DNA of 64,000 bases, from the NCBI GenBank assembly GCA_947371755.1, contig CANBQT010000001.1, positions 147,816 through 211,815 of the forward strand, written 5' to 3'. The stretch is from Chitinophagaceae bacterium (lineage in GTDB: Bacteria; Bacteroidota; Bacteroidia; Chitinophagales; Chitinophagaceae). Made by a program: the position numbers and the translations under genes. The notes below the pieces were generated by a model that made no database searches, had not been told where the DNA came from, and worked only from the letters and a program-made list of their open reading frames with translations. Shown here piece by piece: positions 9,011 through 17,661 of the stretch. Numbering within the stretch: position 1 is the stretch's first letter; every line of letters starts with the position of its first letter.

Positions 9011-11683
9011 ATGAGAAAACTACTATTTGCTTTTATTTTAATCAGTTTCAGTGTTACAATACAAGCCCAAATGCCTACGGGTATGATGGGTGGAAATCGC
9101 GGCGGTGGTGGTGCGGCTATGAACGTGGGTCATTTTTATGGAAAGATCGTTGATAGTAAAACCAATAAAGCCGTCGAAGGGGTTTCCGTTCAATTAACCG
9201 GCAATAAGTTCGATACAGTTACTAAAAAAATGAAAGAAGCCATTCTTTCCACTCAGATCACTCAGTCAAACGGAGAATTCAGCATTGAAGGACTATCCGT
9301 TATGGGTCGTTTCAATCTAAAATTGTCTTCAATTGGTTATAAAAGTGTCGTAACCCCTATCAGTTTTGGCCTCAAAATGCCACAGGGTGGCGGAGCCCCA
9401 ACAGCAGCTTCCATGCAGCAGATGTTAGCACAGGCTGACAAGGATCTGGGGAATATCAAATTAGAAGCAAATGCAACAGACCTTGGTAATGTAACCGTTA
9501 CCTCTACTGCAAAGCCTCAGTTTGAAATGGGTATTGATAGAAAAATATTTAATGTTGATAAAAATATCATGGCATCCGGTCAAACCGCAACTGAGATCAT
9601 GAAAAATATTCCTTCTCTAAATGTGGACATTGATGGCAATGTAACGATGCGTAATGCAACCCCTACTATTTTCATTGATAATAGACCCACTACCCTCACA
9701 TTAGATCAAATTCCAGCAGATATCATTGATAAAGTTGAGTTGATTACCAATCCTTCAGCCAAATATGATGCATCAGGAGGTAATGCAGGTATTTTGAATA
9801 TTGTTTTAAAGAAAAACAAAAAGACTGGTTATAATGGTGGTATCAGGGCAGGTGTAGACTCAAGAGGTAAATTTAATGGAGGCGGAGATATTAGTTTAAG
9901 ACAAAACAAAACCAATATTTCCTTGAGTGGAAACTTGATGCAAAGAAAATCGATTTCTGAAGGTGAAGCAGATAGAAATAATTTATTAACTGAGCCTAGT
10001 AATATTCATCAAACTACAAACGGTACAAGTTATAATAACTTTGGATTTTTCAGGGGAAGTATCGATTGGTTTGTAAGCAATAGAAGTACTATCACATTTG
10101 GTGGAAATTTTATGAAAGGCACTTCTACCAATGATCAGGATCAGAGAGTTGATTCTACCATTAAAGGTTTACAAACTTCTTATAACCTCATCAATAGCCA
10201 AAGCACTGGGATGTTCAAAAACTGGGGCACTCAAATGAGTTATAAATACAATTTTGTAAAAACAGGTAGAAACCTTTCTGCCGACTTTAACCTAAATACC
10301 AGCAACAACGACAATACGAACAATATCATTACCCAAACTTATTATGTAGATAATTCTTTAAAGGGGAATTCTTTAAAACAAAGAACCCTGGGTGGTGGTG
10401 ATTCTAAAAATTATACATTCCAGACTGACTATGAAGATCAGTTGACAGATGATTCTAAATTCGAAACAGGTGCCAGAGCAGCTATCAGAGACTTTGTAAA
10501 TTCAAGTGATCAATACCGTTATATATTAACCGATTATTTCTTGATTCCTAGCATTAGTAGTAAATATAAGTTCAATGATCAGGTGTATGCTGCTTATGCA
10601 AACTATTCTTTTAAAAAGAAGAAGTTTAGTTATCAATTGGGCTTCCGTGTAGAAAGTTCAAATTATACAGGTACACTCTTAAAACAAAACGGATCTGATT
10701 CTGCTTCGTTTAATGTAAAATATCCTTTGAGTCTTTTTCCAAGTGCATTTATGACTTATAAAATGAATGACAAGGAAGATTTACAGGTAAACTATTCAAG
10801 AAGAGTAAATCGTCCGAACTTTTTTCAACTAATGCCTTTCCCTGATTATTCTGATCCTCAGAACATTAATATTGGTAATGCTAATTTGAAACCAGAATTT
10901 ACGAATTCATTTGAATTGTCGTATAATAACGCTTATAAAAAAGGGGCTAACTTTTTAGCCACTGCTTATTTTAAATACAGTACCAATTTAATCACCAGAT
11001 ATGTGTATCGTGATAAAAACGGTCTATCACCTTTAGACAGCGCCTATTTTAATACTTATATCAATGCAGATAATAGCATTACTTATGGTTTAGAATTATC
11101 TAATAAAGTTCCTGTAACCAAGTGGTGGGATTTGACATTGAGTTTTAATTTGTTTGATTCTAAAATCAATGCTACTATTCCCAATCAAACCGTGGATAAT
11201 TCTTTATTAAGCTGGTTTTCAAAAATGAACAACAATTTCAAAATTGCTAAAGGTTTGACGGTTCAATTTAGCGGTGATTACCAAGCTAAAACTATCCTGC
11301 CTCCAGGTGGCAGTAGCAATGGCGGCGGCTTCGGTGGCAGAGGCGGTGGAATGGGTATGATGTTTGGAGGTGGCCCGCAATCAACTTCTCAAGGATATAA
11401 CTTCCCACGTTATGGATTTGACCTGGCTATTCGTAAAGAATGGACCTGGAAAAATGGGAAGTCTGGTTCTCTGAGTTTGAGCATGAACGATATTTTCAGA
11501 ACACAGGAATTTAAAACCTATTCAGAGAGTGTTTACTTTAATCAGATCAGCTCTAGAAGAAGAGATCCTCAAGTGCTTCGTTTAAACTTTAGCTACCGCT
11601 TTGGTAAGTTTGATGCAAACTTATTCAAACGTAAAAATACAAAAGCTGATTCAGGTGGCGGCATGGAGATGATGCAGCAATAA
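9011..11683 (+). CDS. TonB-receptor-like outer-membrane beta-barrel protein
   Basis: An 890-residue protein with a signal peptide (residues 1-20, ending IQAQ) and a Gly/Met-rich linker (21-38). Next come a carboxypeptidase-regulatory-like domain (about 43-130), a plug region with GIDRKIFNVDKN and NPSAKYDASGG (about 170-270), and a long barrel of the OMP_b-brl_3 type ending at about 865. A second Gly/Met-rich segment (around residues 764-793) lies in a predicted barrel loop. The family covers outer-membrane importers or surface barrels; no partner lipoprotein gene lies beside it, so the substrate cannot be named. It is followed by a strong terminator. Confidence 0.88.
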   Translation: MRKLLFAFILISFSVTIQAQMPTGMMGGNRGGGGAAMNVGHFYGKIVDSKTNKAVEGVSVQLTGNKFDTVTKKMKEAILSTQITQSNGEFSIEGLSVMGRFNLKLSSIGYKSVVTPISFGLKMPQGGGAPTAASMQQMLAQADKDLGNIKLEANATDLGNVTVTSTAKPQFEMGIDRKIFNVDKNIMASGQTATEIMKNIPSLNVDIDGNVTMRNATPTIFIDNRPTTLTLDQIPADIIDKVELITNPSAKYDASGGNAGILNIVLKKNKKTGYNGGIRAGVDSRGKFNGGGDISLRQNKTNISLSGNLMQRKSISEGEADRNNLLTEPSNIHQTTNGTSYNNFGFFRGSIDWFVSNRSTITFGGNFMKGTSTNDQDQRVDSTIKGLQTSYNLINSQSTGMFKNWGTQMSYKYNFVKTGRNLSADFNLNTSNNDNTNNIITQTYYVDNSLKGNSLKQRTLGGGDSKNYTFQTDYEDQLTDDSKFETGARAAIRDFVNSSDQYRYILTDYFLIPSISSKYKFNDQVYAAYANYSFKKKKFSYQLGFRVESSNYTGTLLKQNGSDSASFNVKYPLSLFPSAFMTYKMNDKEDLQVNYSRRVNRPNFFQLMPFPDYSDPQNINIGNANLKPEFTNSFELSYNNAYKKGANFLATAYFKYSTNLITRYVYRDKNGLSPLDSAYFNTYINADNSITYGLELSNKVPVTKWWDLTLSFNLFDSKINATIPNQTVDNSLLSWFSKMNNNFKIAKGLTVQFSGDYQAKTILPPGGSSNGGGFGGRGGGMGMMFGGGPQSTSQGYNFPRYGFDLAIRKEWTWKNGKSGSLSLSMNDIFRTQEFKTYSESVYFNQISSRRRDPQVLRLNFSYRFGKFDANLFKRKNTKADSGGGMEMMQQ

Positions 11684-11717
11684 GTCAAAAGTAAAAATTC
11701 AAAAGTCAAAACTTTTG
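11684..11717. repeat. AAAAGT-type intergenic repeat
   Basis: Directly after the receptor stop codon are several copies of CAAAAGT/AAAAGTAAAAA, the reverse-complement form of the ACTTTTT repeat seen elsewhere. The run ends in a short CAAAACTTTTG dyad. Confidence 0.5.
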
Positions 11718-11734
11718 AACAGGTAAATAAAGTA

Positions 11735-11768
11735 AAAAGCCGCTCTAATAAAGCGGCTTTTCTTTTTT
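11735..11768 (+). terminator. Intrinsic terminator of the outer-membrane receptor gene
   Basis: AAAGCCGCT (11736-11744) pairs with AGCGGCTTT (11752-11760) around a CTAATAA loop, followed by TCTTTTTTCTTTTT. The A-rich 5' flank means it could also act on the opposite strand, where the pcm gene ends. Confidence 0.88.
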
Positions 11769-11804
11769 CTTTTTACTTTTTAATTTTTTCTTTTTACTTT
11801 TTAC
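11761..11804. repeat. ACTTTTT-type intergenic repeat
   Basis: The run repeats CTTTTTACTTTTTAATTTT and then CTTTTTACTTTTTACG up to the stop codon of pcm. It belongs to the same repeat family as the runs at 14920-14962 and 45406-45447. Confidence 0.5.
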
Positions 11805-12457
11805 GAGTTCTTCCCAGTAAGCATCGGCACAAAAGAAAACTCTTCGAATGATTCTTCTTTCAAACTGCCATCTTCATTTTTAGTAATCCGCAACATCCTT
11901 TGTACCTCTCCTTCGTCTAGTGGAATTACCATCATGCCGCCAGGTTTTAACTGCTCGATTAATTTAGGTGGAATGAATGGTGCAGCAGCTGTAATGATTA
12001 TTTTATCGAAAGGCATAAAAGCAGTGAGCCCTTCAAAACCATCTCCATAAAAGAATTTGATATTGGGATATTTACTCCTGAAAACAAAATCCTTTTGGGC
12101 ATCATATAAAATTTTTTGACGCTCAATGGTATATACCCTAGCGCCCAATTCAGCTAGTACGCTCGATTGATAGATGCTTCCTGTACCAATTTCCAAAACT
12201 TTATCTCCCTTTTTAACTTGTAATAATTGCGTTTGATAGGCTACAGTATAAGGTTGTGAGATGGTTTGTTCAGCTAAAATTTGAAATGCTTTATCCTCAT
12301 AGGCTCTGGTGTCAAAAGCAGAATCCAGAAAGAAATGTCTGGGTATGGCATTCATGGCCTCCAGAACCCTTTCGTCTGTAATCCCTTTAGAACGAAGTAA
12401 GTCAACTAATCTTTTTCGAAGCCCCTTGTGTTGGTAGCTATCCACATATTGTTTCAT
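11801..12457 (-). CDS. pcm: Protein-L-isoaspartate O-methyltransferase
   Basis: A 218-residue SAM-dependent methyltransferase that repairs isoaspartyl residues in damaged proteins. The conserved PCMT start AMNAIPRHFFLD (residues 34-45) is followed by QTISQPYTVA (64-73), the SAM loop VLEIGTGSIYQSS (87-99) and the acidic ITAAAPFIPPKL region. Length is normal for the family. One oddity is in the SAM loop: the usual GTGSGYQ reads GTGSIYQ, so the third glycine is replaced by isoleucine. The gene stands alone, with phosphohexomutase upstream on the same strand but separated by a terminator. Confidence 0.9.
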   Translation of the reverse strand: MKQYVDSYQHKGLRKRLVDLLRSKGITDERVLEAMNAIPRHFFLDSAFDTRAYEDKAFQILAEQTISQPYTVAYQTQLLQVKKGDKVLEIGTGSIYQSSVLAELGARVYTIERQKILYDAQKDFVFRSKYPNIKFFYGDGFEGLTAFMPFDKIIITAAAPFIPPKLIEQLKPGGMMVIPLDEGEVQRMLRITKNEDGSLKEESFEEFSFVPMLTGKNS

Positions 12458-12512
12458 AAGCCCTACGAATATAAGGCATGAAAAGATTCTGAAAGAGGGA
12501 ATGGGCAGGATG

Positions 12513-12555
12513 TGAAAAGAAAACTGCCATGAATTATTTCTTCACAGCAGTTTTC
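12513..12555 (-). terminator. Intrinsic terminator of the phosphohexomutase gene
   Basis: On the minus strand GAAAACTGC pairs with GCAGTTTTC (plus 12519-12527 and 12547-12555) across a 19-nt loop, and the 3' side runs into TTTTC. It lies 25 nt after the mutase stop. Confidence 0.65.
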
Positions 12556-12579
12556 CTCAATTGTTATTTTAATGAGTAC

Positions 12580-14307
12580 TTATTGTAAATGCATATCAGC
12601 AATAATCCTTTTGATCTTATTTTCTAAAACTGCAAAGGTTTCGTCAAATGCGGCTTTACTGGCCAATTCGGTTTTTACACTAAAATAAAACTTGATCTTA
12701 GGCTCGGTACCAGATGGCCTTGCCGAGATCTTACTGCCATCTTCTGTAATAAACTGCAATACATTACTCTTAGGAAGTGTGATCGGCCAGGTTTCACCGG
12801 TGGATGGATTAGTTCCTTTTGACAATTCATAATCTAACAACTGCAATACTTTTGATCCATCAATGGTTAATGGAGGGTTCTTTCGATAACCATCCATCAT
12901 GTCTGCGATCTCTTTTTGTCCGTTCATTCCCTTCTTAGTAATACTAATCAGGTTCTCGTAATAGAAACCATATTGCTGATAGAGTTCAATCATTTTATCG
13001 AACAAGGTCAATCCTTGATCTTTTGCATATGCCGCCATTTCGCACATCAATGCCACAGCGCTGATGGCATCTTTATCTCTTACCTGATCGCCAATCATTA
13101 AACCGAAGCTTTCCTCACCACCAATCACATAATTCTCTTTACCAGCTTTTGCTTTGATCAATTCTGCAATCCATTTAAATCCAGTCAATACATTATAACA
13201 AGCTACACCATATCCAGCAGCCAGATCATTGATCATTTGTGTAGTTACAATAGTAGTAATCACCATATCATTTGGCTGCGCTATTCCTTTGGCTTTGCGT
13301 GCTTCCATCATATAGTTACATGCTAATACAGCAGTTTGGTTTCCATTCATCAAAACCCATTCACCATGATGGTTCTTCACCCCTATAGCTACGCGGTCTG
13401 CATCAGGATCAGTACCTAATAAAATATCTGCATCCAATTCTTTAGCTAGTTTTAAACCAATCCCCATAGTTGCAGCTTCTTCTGGATTAGGATAGGCAAC
13501 AGTAGGAAAATTGCCATCGGGTGTTGCTTGTTCATCCACGATAGTAATATTGGTAAATCCAAAGGATTTTAAAACTTCAGGAACCAAGGTAATACCTGTA
13601 CCATGTATGGGTGTGTACACAATTTTAAGATCATGTTGACGTGCAATCATGTCTGGATAAACACTGAGGCCTTTCACCATTTTGATGTATTCAGCATCCA
13701 TGTCTTTCCCAAGTATGGTAATATTTGCTTCCCCTCCATTCCATTTTACTTCATCAATCCCGGAAACAGCCTCAACTTCTGTAATTACATTTTTATCATG
13801 AGGAGGAACTAATTGCCCGCCATCGTTCCAATAGGCTTTATACCCATTGTATTCTTTTGGATTGTGGGATGCAGTGCAAACAACGCCTCCATTGCAACCA
13901 AGCTGACGAATAGCAAAACTCAATTCTGGCGTAGGGCGAAGTGCTTCAAACAAAAACACTTTGATACCATTAGCTGCAAAAACGTTCGCAGTGGTTTCAG
14001 CAAAGAATCTACTATTATTTCTGCTATCGTGTGCAATAGCCACTTTAATTTCAGCAGTTCCGTAAGTTTTTTTGAGGTAATTGGCAAATCCCTGAGTAGC
14101 CATTCCAATAGTATATTTATTGATACGATTGGTACCAACGCCCATGATACCTCTTAGTCCACCTGTACCAAACTCAAGGTTTCTATAAAAAGAATCCGCT
14201 AATTCATCTGCGTTATTTGACTGCAATTGGCTGATTGCATCTTTGGTAGTTTGGTCGTAATTCCCATTTACCCAAACATTTACTCTTTCTTGTATAGAAG
14301 CATCCAT
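12580..14307 (-). CDS. Phospho-sugar mutase (phosphoglucomutase/phosphomannomutase family)
   Basis: A 575-residue alpha-D-phosphohexomutase. The active-site phosphoserine is Ser147 in TASHNPKEYNG. The metal-binding loop GTDPDADRV lies near 297-305, the sugar-binding loop GEESFGL near 400, and the phosphate-binding SARPSGTEPKIKFY at the C-terminus. The length matches the PgcA-type mutases of Firmicutes and Bacteroidota, which interconvert hexose-1- and hexose-6-phosphates for glycogen and cell-envelope sugars. Substrate choice between glucose and mannose cannot be read from the sequence. It is a single-gene unit with its own terminator. Confidence 0.92.
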   Translation of the reverse strand: MDASIQERVNVWVNGNYDQTTKDAISQLQSNNADELADSFYRNLEFGTGGLRGIMGVGTNRINKYTIGMATQGFANYLKKTYGTAEIKVAIAHDSRNNSRFFAETTANVFAANGIKVFLFEALRPTPELSFAIRQLGCNGGVVCTASHNPKEYNGYKAYWNDGGQLVPPHDKNVITEVEAVSGIDEVKWNGGEANITILGKDMDAEYIKMVKGLSVYPDMIARQHDLKIVYTPIHGTGITLVPEVLKSFGFTNITIVDEQATPDGNFPTVAYPNPEEAATMGIGLKLAKELDADILLGTDPDADRVAIGVKNHHGEWVLMNGNQTAVLACNYMMEARKAKGIAQPNDMVITTIVTTQMINDLAAGYGVACYNVLTGFKWIAELIKAKAGKENYVIGGEESFGLMIGDQVRDKDAISAVALMCEMAAYAKDQGLTLFDKMIELYQQYGFYYENLISITKKGMNGQKEIADMMDGYRKNPPLTIDGSKVLQLLDYELSKGTNPSTGETWPITLPKSNVLQFITEDGSKISARPSGTEPKIKFYFSVKTELASKAAFDETFAVLENKIKRIIADMHLQ

Positions 14308-14400
14308 TGTTTGAAATTTTGATATTTATAACGAATATAATCAATGTAACTATTTCTTCATTGACTAAAACAGGCTAATTAAATTTTGGGGTTATTTTAT

Positions 14401-14910
14401 TTAGACCATCAATAAAATGATGGTTAATACGATTCCTGCCAATGTAAAATAGAGCCCTTTCTTAAAAATACTCGACTTAGGTAAAAACATCCAAAATGAA
14501 GAAAGCACAAAGAAGAACAAAGAAACACCGAAAAATATATTCAAATAAAACAAAGGATCCTTGGTATTCGCCTTATGAAGTTTCGTCAATTTTTCAATAG
14601 CACGAGGTAATTGTTTTACAGTATAATTTGCAACCCCCGTTTCTTTATTATAGATACCTTGCTTAAAACTGATGGTAGTACTATCTTCTTTATCAGCTTT
14701 CAAGTCTCTCATCTTCAATTCTTTTCCTAATTCATCTATCTTAAGATTGGGTTTTAATTTTTTCTCAACCTTATTTTCATTTTTTAAAAAATCTGTATCC
14801 CTAAATATCAATACGATTCCACTTAAAGAATAAACTGTCATAATTCCAGCTAAGAAATATCCTAAATACCTGTGATAAACCCTCATGTTAGTTTGAACGC
14901 TAGTGCTCAT
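14401..14910 (-). CDS. PepSY-type membrane protein
   Basis: A 169-residue protein with one N-terminal membrane segment (about residues 13-33, VYHRYLGYFLAGIMTVYSLSG) and two at the C-terminus (about 122-167), with a polar periplasmic domain of about 85 residues between. The start resembles the PepSY-associated transmembrane fold (R-x-x-H-R-x-x-G). It is much shorter than full PepSY_TM iron reductases and has no haem-ligand pattern beyond one His near the N-terminus. The function is not known. It follows the PyrR-like gene on the same strand after a T-rich repeat. Confidence 0.6.
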   Translation of the reverse strand: MSTSVQTNMRVYHRYLGYFLAGIMTVYSLSGIVLIFRDTDFLKNENKVEKKLKPNLKIDELGKELKMRDLKADKEDSTTISFKQGIYNKETGVANYTVKQLPRAIEKLTKLHKANTKDPLFYLNIFFGVSLFFFVLSSFWMFLPKSSIFKKGLYFTLAGIVLTIILLMV

Positions 14911-14919
14911 AATTTTCCC

Positions 14920-14962
14920 TTTTAAATTTTTATTTTTTAATTTTTACTTTTTACTTTTTTAT
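14920..14962. repeat. ACTTTTT-type intergenic repeat
   Basis: A T-rich run with TTTTTACTTTTTACTTTTTT fills the gap between the PepSY-like and phosphoribosyltransferase genes. Part of the seven-locus repeat family in this window. Confidence 0.5.
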
Positions 14963-15462
14963 CTGTGTGTAATGTAAGCTCCAATTACTTCATCATTGGT
15001 AACTTCTAATTGAATATGGTCTTCTAGGGTTGTAGCTACAGATAGTCCCACATAATCGGGTTTTACGGGATATAATTTGTGCATCCTTTCAACCATCACC
15101 ATTGTTTGCACTGTTCGGGGATAATAATCCAGAAAGGGCTTCAATCCATATAATAATGTTTTGCCGCTATTGGCCACATCATCAATTAAAACCACATTTA
15201 AATCGTTCAGATTCATATTTTCGCTTAAAATTACATCTTTGGGCATATCCTTATTTAGACTCACAGATATAATCTTGATCTCGTTTTTGATATAAGGACG
15301 AATCAACACTGCAATTTTTTGCGCAATTACCAAACCACTGTCTTTTACTCCTACTAGAATAAGTGCTGCGTCACTCCCACTTAGGTTCTCAGCCAATTCC
15401 AGGGCCATTCTATGTAATTTCTGACTGGCGGCCTCCTGATTTAGGATATATTTCTTTTCCAA
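14959..15462 (-). CDS. Phosphoribosyltransferase, PyrR-like
   Basis: A 167-residue type I phosphoribosyltransferase. The PRPP-binding loop is VVLIDDVANSGKT (about residues 90-102). The N-terminal pattern LNQEAASQKLHRMALELAE parallels PyrR, which is both a uracil phosphoribosyltransferase and a pyr mRNA regulator in Firmicutes. In this context either role is possible and neither is proven. The initiation codon is TTG (15462-15460); the next ATG lies 18 codons downstream and would remove the conserved N-terminal helix, so I kept TTG. No pyrimidine genes are nearby. Confidence 0.78.
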   Translation of the reverse strand: MEKKYILNQEAASQKLHRMALELAENLSGSDAALILVGVKDSGLVIAQKIAVLIRPYIKNEIKIISVSLNKDMPKDVILSENMNLNDLNVVLIDDVANSGKTLLYGLKPFLDYYPRTVQTMVMVERMHKLYPVKPDYVGLSVATTLEDHIQLEVTNDEVIGAYITHR

Positions 15463-15563
15463 GCGTTACAATTTTATGAATCAAAAATAAGCACAATAAA
15501 ACCATTCCCCAATCCAATTTACAACAATACAAAACTGTTAACTTAGCGTATAATTATTTTTCT

Positions 15564-16874
15564 ATGAACATCCTTCAGCAAATTCTATTCTTGGTTCTAA
15601 CAGGGGTTTCGGTATGGGTATTCAGCAAAAAAGCTGGTGAAATAAAAAGGAATATTTCTCTCGGATTACCTGAAGATTTGAACGACAACAGATCTGCTCG
15701 ATGGAAAAACCTGGTTTTATTGGCTTTAGGCCAGAAGAAAATGTTTAAAAATCCATTGGTAGCTGTGATGCATTTGATTGTATATGGAGGCTTTATAATT
15801 ATCAACTTAGAGGTTTTAGAAATAGTTTTGGATGGTTTATTGGGAACGCACAGATTGTTTGTTCCTTTCTTAGGCTCATTATATAACTGGCTTTTGAATG
15901 CATTTGAATTCTTAGCGGTACTCGTGATCATTGTTTGTGTTATTTTCTTGATACGAAGAAATATCATTCAGTTAAAACGCTTTATGAGTAAGGATCTGAA
16001 CGGATGGCCCAGATCGGATGCTAACTATATTCTATTGACTGAGATTGTTTTGATGAGTTTATTTCTCACTATGAATGCCTGCGACTTAACCCTTCAATCA
16101 CATGGCAGTGAACATTATCATCAAACCGGGACATTCTTTTTCTCGGGCTTGTTCAGTCCTCTGTTTGCTGGGTTAACCGATAATACCTTAATTGCTATTG
16201 AACGTACCTGTTGGTGGTTGCATATTGTTGGAATATTTACTTTCTTAAATTATCTGCCTTATTCCAAACATTTACATATCATTCTTGCTTTCCCAAATGC
16301 CTATTATGCCCGCCTGGAACCTATTGGAAAAATGAAGAATATGCCATTGGTACAAAACGAAGTGCTCTATGCTATGCAACCAGAATTAGCACCCACTGAT
16401 GCACCTCCTCCTGCCAGATTTGGTGCAAAAGATGTATTTGACCTGAGTTGGAAAAGTTTGTTAGATGCATACAGTTGTACAGAATGCGGAAGATGTACTG
16501 CTGCATGTCCCGCAAACATTACCGGGAAAATGTTGAGCCCCAGGAAGATCATGATGAGTACGAGGGATAGATTAGAAGAAGTAGGAAAGAATATTAACCT
16601 CCATAAATCATTTGTTGACGATCAGAGATCATTATTAAACGATTATATTTCTGTAGAAGAGCTAAGAGCCTGCACTACTTGTAATGCTTGTGTTGAGGCT
16701 TGTCCGGTTAGTATCTCTCCATTGAACATTATCGCCGAACTAAGACGTTCCTTAATTATGGAAGAAAGCAATGCACCACAAGAATGGAATGGCACTTTCA
16801 GTAATATTGAAAACAATTTTGCACCTTGGAAATTTTCTCCTGATGACAGAGATCTGTGGACCGCAGAAATGTAA
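15564..16874 (+). CDS. Membrane (Fe-S)-binding oxidoreductase subunit, HdrC-like
   Basis: A 436-residue protein with membrane segments at residues 3-20 and about 70-90, 105-130, 155-175 and 210-235. They are followed by two 4Fe-4S ligand sets: CTECGRCTAACP (about 303-315) and CTTCNACVEACP (about 370-381), each followed by a distal Pro-Cys-Pro style spacer. It resembles the fused gamma-type membrane/HdrC subunit of heterodisulfide-reductase-like and lactate/glycolate oxidase complexes. Its usual partner, an HdrB-like CCG protein, is encoded 5.8 kb downstream at 22697. It probably passes electrons to or from quinone. The stop codon abuts the stop of the convergent LysE gene. Confidence 0.85.
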   Translation: MNILQQILFLVLTGVSVWVFSKKAGEIKRNISLGLPEDLNDNRSARWKNLVLLALGQKKMFKNPLVAVMHLIVYGGFIIINLEVLEIVLDGLLGTHRLFVPFLGSLYNWLLNAFEFLAVLVIIVCVIFLIRRNIIQLKRFMSKDLNGWPRSDANYILLTEIVLMSLFLTMNACDLTLQSHGSEHYHQTGTFFFSGLFSPLFAGLTDNTLIAIERTCWWLHIVGIFTFLNYLPYSKHLHIILAFPNAYYARLEPIGKMKNMPLVQNEVLYAMQPELAPTDAPPPARFGAKDVFDLSWKSLLDAYSCTECGRCTAACPANITGKMLSPRKIMMSTRDRLEEVGKNINLHKSFVDDQRSLLNDYISVEELRACTTCNACVEACPVSISPLNIIAELRRSLIMEESNAPQEWNGTFSNIENNFAPWKFSPDDRDLWTAEM

Positions 16875-17504
16875 TTAAATAAAAGGCTTATACAGGATTC
16901 GGTATAATTGCAACAAGGCGGTTAGAAGGAATATAATTCCCATCACCATATTCAGGGTTTTATTACTGGTTTTTAATTTATTCACTAGCCAGTTCCCGCC
17001 ATGAATATAAACTGCTAAACCAGCAATAGTTCCCGTACCAGCTCCGATTGTAAATAAATTATACGCCAGTGTATTCACTGCAAGCATTTTTGCCTGTATT
17101 AAAGTGGAAGTCCACAAAAACCAGAAAGGTATTTGTACAGGGTTCAATGCACTCATCATCATTCCCAATAAAAAGCGGTGAATTTTATTGTTCAAAACCA
17201 GTGCCTTCTTTTCTGTTTGTTGTTTTCTCGCAGTAATAAATGCCATTACCCCTAATACCAAAAACAAAACAACCGTTAACCAACCTAAACCTAAAAAAAT
17301 CATTCTGTGCTGCACAACCCAATCCATACCAATCAATGCAAAGCGCAGATATACCATTTCAATAATGGCCACACCGATTGCAAATTGCCATGCCTTTTTA
17401 AATCCTTCCTGTAAACCAACTTGTGTGGCAGTAAAACTCATATTACCCAAAGGCAATTGGCCAAGAAAACTGACAAGGAAACCAAAAAACAAAGTTGTAA
17501 GCAT
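16875..17504 (-). CDS. LysE/RhtB family amino-acid exporter
   Basis: A 209-residue membrane protein with about six hydrophobic segments. The N-terminal stretch FLVSFLGQLPLGNMSFTATQ corresponds to the LysE-family start, where the usual G-P-N motif is G-N here. The family exports amino acids or similar small molecules. I chose ATG 17504; the frame opens with a TTG at 17522, which would add MFNIDD. The gene lies between the two Fe-S subunits at 15564 and 22697 but on the opposite strand, and its stop codon touches that of the HdrC-like gene. Confidence 0.78.
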   Translation of the reverse strand: MLTTLFFGFLVSFLGQLPLGNMSFTATQVGLQEGFKKAWQFAIGVAIIEMVYLRFALIGMDWVVQHRMIFLGLGWLTVVLFLVLGVMAFITARKQQTEKKALVLNNKIHRFLLGMMMSALNPVQIPFWFLWTSTLIQAKMLAVNTLAYNLFTIGAGTGTIAGLAVYIHGGNWLVNKLKTSNKTLNMVMGIIFLLTALLQLYRILYKPFI

Positions 17505-17661
17505 ATCATCAATATTAAACAATCTATGGCATTAATCAACCATACCAAAAACATCCATTAAAATATCAAAATAAGTTACAAGCTTTTCAACATTCATACG
17601 GCACGAATTTTGATAATGATTGATTGTAACCTTTTGCTATATTACATCTAAACTTAACTGA

